Positions 16,905-26,900 of a DNA stretch of 33,524 nucleotides are shown here, one piece after another. Within the stretch, counting starts at the first letter, position 1. Each line of letters starts with the position of its first letter. The stretch spans positions 1-33,524 of the IMG/VR virus record IMGVR_UViG_3300025881_000047. One strand, given 5' to 3'. Made by a program: the position numbers and the translations under genes. A model generated the notes under the pieces. It saw nothing but the letters and a program-made list of their open reading frames with translations. It searched no databases and was not told the DNA's origin. The stretch is from a virus.

Positions 16905-17926
16905 CTCTTATTATAGTAAGATTTATATGTTAAATTTACAGTCATTTTCCCGTCTGTCGAAGCGGCCATGTCCTCTCCTATTAATCTCGCACTTTTGACC
17001 ACATAATGCTGAATCGGAACACCAAAGCAATCGTTGATTTTTATCGCAATGTCGTGAACTGTGGGAGACTTTAAATATTTCCTCAAGCTTTGATATTCGT
17101 ATTTGTCTATATCTAAACTGAAAGAAGTGTTCGTGGTTACTGGCCATGCAACATCTACCTGCGCCGGCACAGAAGAGCCTACTGTGTAAATTGGGGATAT
17201 AGGTATGTCTATACTGTAGTTAAAGGATGTAACCCTATCTGTCGTCGCCCCTGCGCACTCTACAATAATGGACCCTTGATTTGGCAGCCTTATCTCAGGA
17301 AAGGGATTATCACCTGATGCGTTGTATATTCCGGCATTAGAATCTTCTGAGCCTATTGCAAATCCATCTTCCTGAAGAAATAGTCCACCCTCATCTTCTT
17401 GCTCCATAAACTCAGGAGATCCACCTATGTCTCCGAAAACTCTTATTGATGTGGATGTCGTTGGAAGTTCTCCAACGCCGCAAGAAACAGAGTGGCTAGT
17501 TATGTACCCCTTATCAAAACCAAAGTATTTCTTTCCATGATGAATACTTCCAGTAAATGGCACGTCTCCCGTGAATTGTAAAAAGAAATCTTCACTGACC
17601 AATACAGAATTAATCGAAAAAGAACCCTCCAGTGGGGCGTTCAAAACAGCCATGCTCTCTGGAAATCCGCTTATGTCTCCATCTACCGCACAATCTAAAC
17701 TTTCTTCTCCTAATATATTAAATCCATTCTCGTCCAATATAAAAGACCCATCAGGCTGAGCAAATCTTTCTCTATCATTATAGAAATTTTTATTTACATG
17801 ACCCCAACCAAGAACATTTATTGGTCTTTCATCTATCGCATAAGAGCCCGCAACGTTTTGAACTCCTGATATTTGAGTTCCGTTTATAAAGAATTTTTGT
17901 TCATAACCTAAAACAGCTTGCCTCAT
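16901..17926 (-). CDS. Tail-tube-fold-like protein, possible distal tail protein (341 residues)
   Basis: ATGA overlap with the tape measure stop fixes the start. The first part reads EQKFFINGTQISGVQNVAGS and the middle YITSHSVSCGVGELPTTSTS. The C-terminal domain, from VTSFNYSIDIPISPIYTVGS to MTVNLTYKSYYNKR, matches in order and spacing the C-terminal domains of the two tube-like genes upstream of the tape measure (IQNFNISLPFDRENLYGFGS and VQSVSISVPMGRTTLQRLGS). Bead motifs FILDENGF and LFLQEDGF lie between the domains. A tube paralogue encoded immediately after the tape measure is typical of distal-tail (Dit-type) or tube-initiator proteins in other siphophages, so that is the favoured role (inference). 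Confidence 0.8.
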   Translation of the reverse strand: MRQAVLGYEQKFFINGTQISGVQNVAGSYAIDERPINVLGWGHVNKNFYNDRERFAQPDGSFILDENGFNILGEESLDCAVDGDISGFPESMAVLNAPLEGSFSINSVLVSEDFFLQFTGDVPFTGSIHHGKKYFGFDKGYITSHSVSCGVGELPTTSTSIRVFGDIGGSPEFMEQEDEGGLFLQEDGFAIGSEDSNAGIYNASGDNPFPEIRLPNQGSIIVECAGATTDRVTSFNYSIDIPISPIYTVGSSVPAQVDVAWPVTTNTSFSLDIDKYEYQSLRKYLKSPTVHDIAIKINDCFGVPIQHYVVKSARLIGEDMAASTDGKMTVNLTYKSYYNKR

Positions 17927-20900
17927 GAGCTAAGTTCCCCACCTATTCTCTTTTCTTGCCTGATTACATCCAGTACGGCGCTCTTTATTTTTAATGAAAG
18001 TTGCTGCTCTTCTTCGTATGAGCTGTTAGAATTCTCTGTCGATACCGTTTCTTTTCCTGTTTGATCTATGGATACATTAACGTTTATATTGTTGGTTACT
18101 TCGCTTTTTTGTTGTGGCGCTACAGCGGCTTCTTGTTTTTGGCTGAAAGACTGATTAAGCATCTCAGCAGGATCCGCACTCTTGAGCCTGTTTGTTGGGG
18201 CCTGCTTTGGTACGGATGGAGCGGGAATTGTTGAAGGGCTACCAACTACTCCTCCTTCGTAATAACCCTGCTCACCCCTCTTGAATCCCTCTGGATTCTG
18301 TAGGGCGAAACGCATCATGTTGGGATTCTCTCTGAGAAGCTTGTCTGTTGAGCTTTTCTTTATGATAAAATCGCCCTCGGTTAATCCTACTGGCCCAACA
18401 TTATCTATTCCTCCTTTGCCTTGAACGATTGGAAGCCCACCAGTAGTGTTCATACGATTTAGATTATCATAACCAATTCTCTTTGCGACAGGAGCTGGAA
18501 CGAAGCCTTCTCCCGCTGTAAGCATTGCTGGTATCGAGCCTCCAGATTGATAACCTCTTGCCCTTTTAAGCATTGATGCATTATTTTTGTCAATACCAGT
18601 TCCTTGACCCCTATGAGTCTTAGCGGTGGAACCCGTGTTCATTATTTCCCAATCATTACTACCATCCGGCTGCGGCATAAAGGCGTAATTCTTGTCGTTT
18701 ATATTTAGAAATTCTCCAGACTCAATATGATTACTTACGTCTTTGTAATTTACGTTTAATTTATCGCTTCTGGCCTGCTTAAATGCATCTGAATGTTTTC
18801 CTAAACCTGTATGGCCCATGGCAGTATTTATAGTCTTATTTTTTGCCCACCCAACTGCTTTTTGAACATAAGGCGCTATTATCTCTGACATTTGGCCAAT
18901 TGCAAAGCTACTCATAAACGAAAGTACAGAGCCGATTGTCTGCATTTTTTTATCGACCTTTTGGTTTTTCTTTTCCACGTCGTAAGCAGCCTTCTCTAAG
19001 AGATAATCTTTATATTCCTGCATCACTGGATCTTTAGCTAAAAACCTTGCGCTCAATCTAGGATCTCCACGCTTGATATTTACGTCTGATCTTAGGTCTA
19101 AATTGTTGAATTTATTTTTATCAAATGTTGGGGGCCCGTCATCTTTTGGCTTTTCTAAATATTTAGCTATCCCGCGAGAGACCTCATTCATAACCAGTAA
19201 CTGCGTCACACCTTGTGCTCCCCTAATGGCTCTATTCTCAGTGTTTTCGTTGTTTAGCTCTTTGGCCATTCCGCCTATTGAAAAATTCTGTATCTCTCCG
19301 CCGTTTTGTTTGAATTGCTTTGCTTTGTCTTTAGGTACGACATACTCTCCTGCCGTTAACATTGCGGGAACTTTATCTACGCCTGCTGGGCCGTCTACAA
19401 ATCCGCCTTTTGCAAAGTGTTGTATTTTGCCGCCTGAGAATTTACCTTTCAATTCCGGAAAGGGGACGTACGTGCCGCTGGGGACATTATCCAGTTTTAC
19501 CTTGTTTATTGCTGTATTTAATTTGTTATACTCATCTGTTAAAAGTTTAATTCTTTCCTTATGTTCACTTATCTTACTAGAAGATGCGGCAGTTCTTTTA
19601 TCGAAATTAATAAAACTAGTGTTTAGATCCTTTATCGCTTCATTCTTGTTTTTAATTTGTTGTTCTGCTTTTTCTATTTTTTCTCTCAAAGCTTCAATTT
19701 TTAATTTAGCTGTTTCTGGATCAATCTCATCTTTTTGCAATATTTCTTTGATTTTATCTTTATTGAACGGTATAGACTTTTGTATTTTTTTTACTTCCTC
19801 TTCTGTCGCACGTCTTTGTTTTTTATTTTGTTCGTTTTCTTGAAGTCCTCTTTTTTCAAAATTTTGTATGTGAAATTTTTCTTGATCAAGCAAGCTGATT
19901 CTTTCGTCATCAAGTTCTTTTTTCACCTTCCTCTTGCTTTTTTCATCCGGAGTGTATCTGGTAAGCATATTATGCGGATCGGACTGCTTTAGTGCGGCTT
20001 CCCGCGCGGAGTACAGCTCGGCTTCCCGCGCGGAGTCCAGCGCGGCTTCCCTACTGGTAGTTTCAATCCCCGCAACTCCAGGCTTCCCGAAATTTTCCGA
20101 AAAAGAATCTCTAGCTAATTGCACAAATGTGGAGAATGATTGTTTTCCGAAATCGGTAAATTCCTTAATATGCTTTACTGCTAGCTCTTTCTCTATTTTA
20201 GCTGCGTTCGATGCAACCTTGCCAAGAGTATCTTCGCCCCTCGCTGTGTTCTTTGGAATCAAATCAGTTTTTGGTTTATTAACTGGTGTCTCTGATTCTA
20301 TTTGATTTTTTAACGCTTCTGTCTGGCCCCTTATTGCTGATATTAATTCTAGATTCGAAGATATAATTCCTTCGTTTACTCCTACTAAGTGCGCAGTCTC
20401 GCTAGCTATTTTTTCAGCGTCAGACTTTCCTTCTTCTCCGGTAAATGCAAATGTTAAGTTTTTGACTATTTTGTCTATATTATTTTGCGTCATTCGATCA
20501 AGTAATTGCTTAGCCAAACCAAGACCAAAATCATTCCACGCTTCTTTTGCACTCTTCGCGCCAGATCCAATGTCGTCAAACATCTGCTTGAGACCACTTC
20601 TTGCATTGTCAATTCCAATATCAACTAAATCTGCACTTAAATTTTCAGCCTCAACATTTATTTCAGCCATCTTTGTTCTAAACCTATCCATGACCCTGCT
20701 TCCATTTCCAAGCAGTTTATTGGTTTGCTCAAGAGAGTTTGCATAAGCAAGCATATTGTCAGCATTAGGCTCAACCGTAGCTTTCATGCCCGCAGTTCTT
20801 GTTCCCAATATTGAATTAGCTTTTTCTATTCCAATATCCGCAGTGGTAGTCATGCGTAAAGTCTTATCGCTGACCCCAGCTTTTGTTACAGCATTCTGCA

Positions 20901-23900
20901 ACTCGGTCAGCTTATTCGAGGCTTCTTGTAATTCGTTGGCTTCTTGTATTAATTTTACTTGCTTTGTTTTCCCGGTCAATAATAAAGCATTTTCTGCTGC
21001 CGTTAAAGCTTCCAGCCTAGAAGAATGAAGCGTCGCATTGAGCTGTTCCTCAACAAGCTGTCTCAGTTCTCCAGTCTTTGATAATTGAAGATTCTTTTCG
21101 GCCGCCAATAAATTACTAGTTTGTAAATCAGACATCTCTTTTGCGAGCTGGCGTCTAACTAATTCCGACCTCTTAGACTGATCGCTCAAGTATTCCAATC
21201 TAAAATTAGATTCCTGTAGAGCTAATTTTGCATTTTCTGTTTCGCTCTTAAGTTTTGCCTCTAAAATTATCAATGAATTTTCTGATTTTTCAAGCGAACC
21301 AGTTTGAGCTTCGAGCATCCTAAGGGAATGTACTGCGGATATTGCGTCTGTTCGGTTCTTCTCTACTTGCTTTTGGAAACCTAACTCCATAACGTCAACA
21401 CTTTTAGCTAATGCAGAAGCTTCATTCTTTCTGTAATCATTTATTACCGCAAGAGTTGCGGCTTCACCTTTTACTGCCTCTAGACTAATTTTTTCTGCGG
21501 GCGCTCTTTCTTGTAATATTTTATATAATTTAGCTGCGCCTGCTACTGTTTTTTCTTTTATGAATTTATGTTCTTCTTCTAATTTTAGTAATTGTTGTGC
21601 TTCTTTATTAGCTGTGTTTAATAATTCTAACTGTCTTTTCGTATTTAGTTTGTTAGCTTTTGCTGAATTTAAATCTTCATCAGTCATTGTCAGTAATTTC
21701 TTCTGGTGTAGAGCTAGTAAATATGCAGTGGCGGTGGCGCCATCCATTGATTTTCCATACTCCGCAAGTATTCCCGTTATAACCTCCAGTGAAGATTCAG
21801 ATTTTTCTGTCTCCTTGGCGACTCCTTTAAACGCCGCAGACACTTTCTCCATGACCCCTTTGTCTATATCAAAGCCCATATCTGCGATTCCCGAAAAGTC
21901 TGCATCGTTTAATCCTTCTTTAATATTATCCTTGAGGGCTTCTACTGCGGCTGCCGCTTCTTTTCCATCTTTTTTAAATTTTTGAGCTAATTGATCGGTA
22001 TTAAAATACGTATCTCTTAATTTATTCAAAGATTCAATACTTTTCATTTCAATACCTTGCTTGTCTGCAATAAATTTTGCCTCCATTGCATTTCTTTTTC
22101 TTGCAAAGTCGGAAGAAATCGCGGCCTCTTTTCCTATAGCACCGTATTCAAGCAGTAAACTCTGTTGGGATGAATTTAATTTATTTTGATGAGTTAATGA
22201 CGCAAGAGATAACTTGGTTAAGTGAGCTTCGTTTTTTCTAAATTGTTCGATGTTAAATATGATATTTTTATATGCAGTTACATATTTTTTCTTTAATTGA
22301 GCCTCTTGCTGCCTATCTGATTCTCCTTCTAGGTTTTTCTTGAGCTTGTTTAGCTGAATAACCATTTGCTTCATTCCAGCGTTTACTGCTTTTGTCTCTC
22401 TAAGGTCCAAGCCAGTTGTATTATCAATTGATTCATCTATGTTTTTAATAAAAGAATTTATCTGAGAAGCCATCATTTCTGCATCAAAATCTTCTGTACC
22501 CTGCAGGTTTTTTGCTAACCTATCGGTTAGTTTGGTCACATCACTCATACTTCTAAAACTTACAGTGGACGATTCTCTTTCAAGGGCGGCTATATTTTTG
22601 CTCAATATGGATAGTCTATCTTTAACATCCATATCCTCGCCACCTGCAGCTGCAGAAGAAAAGCCCATTCCTATCTGGGATCCTCTAACTTTTGACGCTC
22701 CTTGGAGCAGCTTGATGTCGTCACTATCCGGATTAAACTTGTCAAGCTTCTTGTCTATCAAGTCTCCAAAACTTTTTGATCCAGTAAGAAACGCCGCCTG
22801 CTGTTTTTGAACTTTTATTACTCTTTCTATTACTTTTACGTAGTCTTCGTTGCTGTTTGTGCCTTTCGACAGTTCTTCGATAAATCTTTTTGATACTTTT
22901 GTTCCTACTAGATTTTCGTCCAAAAGACCAGATAAAGCGTCCTGAGCTTTTATATCTATATCTAGCCCCTTCAGTTTTAACTGCTGAAGTTCCAGCTCCT
23001 GCTTCTGAGTTCTTCTTGATCCTAAAATTTCAAGATCTGTAACTTTTTCTCTATTTTCTGTTTGGCTATTTAACGACTCAAGAGCTCCTTGCAATTTCTC
23101 GGTACTTTCTCCTAATTTTTCTAGTTTCTTTGCGGCCCTTTCTCCTTGGCTCGAGAGAAGATCCATAACCCCAGAGCCTTTCTCTAGGCCGAACATCTCA
23201 CCTATATTAAACATCTTGAATGCTTCATTTACGACAGTGAAACCAGTATATAGTTGACCAATAACTGGCAAGAATCGTCCAAACATTCTTCCTACTCCTG
23301 AAAGGTTTCTCATCAATCCTCCCATTCTGCCGACTCCAGCGCCCCTGGCTCTTGCATCTGATGCTGTTGCAGCGCTTCTTCTAGCAGCTCTAGCCTCTGG
23401 GTTGAACGCCTGACTAATCGAGAAGGACTCATTCCTTTTCACTCCAGCCATATTCATACCTTCAGAAACTAGTTCTTTTTGCTGAATAAAAGAAGCTGTT
23501 ACATTGCTTATCGCGAGCATCCCCTGTGCAAAGGTTTTGGTCAGTCCAGATGCGCCTTCGGCCAGTGTTTCAAATTGACCATTAACTAAACTAATCGCCG
23601 ACTGAAGATAAAATAAACGCTGAAGCCCACCTCCGTCGTCCTCTGATTCTTCGGCTTTTTTTGCGGATTCATCCAAAGCTATCCTGAAATTCTGACTAGC
23701 CTTAGTTGCTTCTTTTAGAGATTTAAGATCTGTACCTCTTGCGGTAAGCATCTTTTTTATCATTGCATTTTCGGACTTGATTAATTGTGCCTTCTGAGCT
23801 TCGGGCCCACTGGATGATAAGTTTTTTACTGCTTTTGATTTTTGCGACTTTTCTTCTGTAGATTTTAATAGCGCTTCTCCTGATGACTTAGCCTTCTTTA

Positions 23901-26900
23901 GTTCGCCCAACCTAGTTTGTTCGCCCTTGGAAAGCTTACCTGTTTTTTCTGTTATGGAATTTATTTGCGCCTCTGTTCTTTCCAGTTTTTCATTTAATAA
24001 ATCCTTGATTCCCTCAAAGTCTTTGGAAATATCAAAGCTAGCTATCTCGGCTAATGTCTCTTTGCCTTCCTTACCAAACTGGCTGGCTATTTTTGAAAAC
24101 TCACTAAAGCTATCGGTGAAAGCCTTAGACATTTCAGACAATTCATTTTTAGCATTATTTAAAATTGCGTCTGGAATTTGTGGGCTAGCAAAGTTTGGAA
24201 CCATACCCTTGCTCGCTCCATGCTTCTTTGGGTCTATACCCATAGTCTTGGCGCGCCTTATTCCCTGCTGTACTCCGGCCGGCTCATCTCTAGTATTAGT
24301 TACCGCAAGCCCCATCGGGTTTTGAGCACTTTTTAATTGAGAGCTTTTCTCTACCCTAATTCTGGCCTGAGGAACTCCTGCTGCTCGCTCTCTTGATATC
24401 GCCGCACTTAATGGATCTGCAAAATTAGGAACAAGGCCGCCGTGCATAGCTCCATCTAAAAATGGATCACGGGGGGCTTTATGTTTTCCTCTTGCAGCGG
24501 AAACTCCTTCGGTATGAGGAATCATGAAGCCTTTCAAGATTCTATTCATCCTCATTTCAGATCTAGCTATTTCAATTAGGTTTTCTTTATTCTTTCTTGA
24601 TGATGAATGATTAAATACTTTTTCGTAATCTTCTGGATTTCCACCAAATGATACAGTGGATCTATTAAACCTAAACCTTGAGGATAGGTTACTTATGTTT
24701 GTTTTTAAATAATCAAAAATATTATGAGCTAAATCTTTATCTTCTTCTGTTACTTGTTCTTTTACTCTTCTTTTTTGTGATTTCTGAACTTGTTCTACTC
24801 TTGAGAAATTCGGAACTAGGCCCTCTGCGTTACCACTGCCTCGTCCAGCATGCTGTCCAGAAAATTTATACAATTGGCCCATTAAGTTTTTATTACCTAA
24901 AGCTTTAATTGCTGCAATATTCTCAGGAGCATCATCTATTAAATTGTATTGCCCTCCATTCTTCTTCTGCATGTTTTGAAGGATTGTGGCTTTTTTTTGC
25001 GCGGAAGTCTGGCCGTTCTGGATGCTCCCAGTTGTTATGATTCTGCCAGAATTTATACCCCAAGACTTCAGTTTCTTACTAATAAAAGGTTTTGATTCTC
25101 CAGCTCTTGCGGTGAGAATATCAAGGGTTCTACCTTTTAATGATTTAGCTAGATCAGTTGGTTCTGCAAGCGAGGCCGATTCTGCATTAAACAAATCAGC
25201 GGAAGTCACGCTACTAGGATAGGTAGCTAAAGTCTCGTCAAAGTCATAAAAAGTTTTTGCAAAATTAGGCACAACATTTTCTCCATTTGACCTGCTTAGC
25301 TTATACATCTCTGTGAATTGCGGCGAGTTGGTCATTAGGGTGGAATAAGTCTCGCCGTTTCTCCAGGAATCTGTTTTCTCAAAAAACGGGGGCCTTATTC
25401 CATAAGCATTCTTTAAGGCTATGGCGGCAAAATCTTCCTGCTCGCTCATTCCTTTTCCGAGACTTGTATCCCTATAAGGGTCACCCTTACCAATAGGGGT
25501 CCTAGTTCCTATTGGTAGTACATTCATCTGAGGCTCGATATCCTGAGGATTATTAGATGTTAACATTTTCCAAACCCTCGGAGGGAAACTAAACTTCCTG
25601 AGCTCAGAGATTCCATTTTTTCTACTCAAATATTTGTTAGACTTTATATAATTTAGCGCGTCCTCCTGATTGTTCGAGCTGTAGAAATAATTTTCCATAC
25701 CTATAGGTTTTCCACCCTTATTGATGTACGGTTTGTATAAATCAGCAAAGTTGGGAATTAGGCCTGAAGAAAAATCAATCGCAGCTATACTGTCATCAGG
25801 TAAACCCCGCAATCCTAATAAGCTCAACGGCTTAGATTCTTTTGATCCGATAGGGGCAAATTGATTAACCGTATTTAAGAGCTGTTTTTTCTTGCTTGCC
25901 TCAGCTATAAAATTACCAGAATGTACATCTCTTATCATTCCAGTTCCGCTAATGTTCTCCATTAAATGCTCGACAATCTTATAACCGTCTAGATTAAAGT
26001 CGGTTTTATTCTTTTTGCTTTTAAGAATTTCGTTCTGGAGATTCAAAAAAGTGCTACCTTTAACCCTTTCTTGGGAAGTTATAAACTCGTCTTGCCCAGC
26101 TACTTTTAACACTTCTGTATTTGGTAAAAACAATGAATCAATACCACTCGAATCAAGTTGAGACCTTATTCTTTCCGCCCTTTTTGCTATATTTGAATCG
26201 GGCACAAGATTCCAAGCTTTATTTTCTGGACTCACTTCGTACTGAAGCGAAGGTTGAGCCATCACTTTCATTTGCCTTCTCCATCTTTCTAGCTCTAGGT
26301 CGCCTGATCGATTGAAGCTATTTATTTGGGGCCTTGGTAGCTTATAAACCACCTCCTCGTTCCCTATGGCCCACGATTCCACTCCATGGCCAATCATCTT
26401 AAATTCTTTGTCCTTGACAGTCTTTAAGGCCCACTTCGCTAGCGGACTACCCATTTTTGCTAAATCTTCGTATTCGTCCTGGAAACTCTTGAGCCTCTTT
26501 GATTTGCTTAGGTCGGCAAAATTTGGTATCAACCCTTTAGACTTCATGTGATCTCCAATTGACTTGATCCCTCTTTGCCTAGCTGCATTCATTGCTTTAT
26601 CTGGGCTCTCCGTAGCTTGTGATAAGTCTTTCGCAAGATTTTGATTATCAAGGTATTCATCAGTTAGCTTTCTTTCGACTAGATGATTATCTTTATTTAA
26701 GTTTTGTGAAAATATTGATCTTATTTTATCACCATCTTCATTCGTAAATCCATCACGAAACATCGCCTCATTCCCGAGCTGCGGTATAACATACCCAGGC
26801 CCGAACATATTTTTTTCATAAGAAGCTAGTGGTTGTGGGTTTGTTATAGTTCCAGCCATTGAGTCCTTCCATAGGAAATCTTGCTTCCCGGTCCTTCTTA

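Noticed and set aside
16923-17147. 74-codon minus-strand frame inside the 341-residue gene
   Set aside because: It is an alternative frame of a gene with clear homology among tube-like paralogues; no start signal is seen.
19073-19843. 256-codon open frame on the plus strand
   Set aside because: It lies wholly antisense to the tape measure gene. The product is Leu/Ser/Phe-rich, as expected from the complement of Lys/Glu-rich coiled-coil codons, and there is no ribosome binding site or neighbour on that strand.
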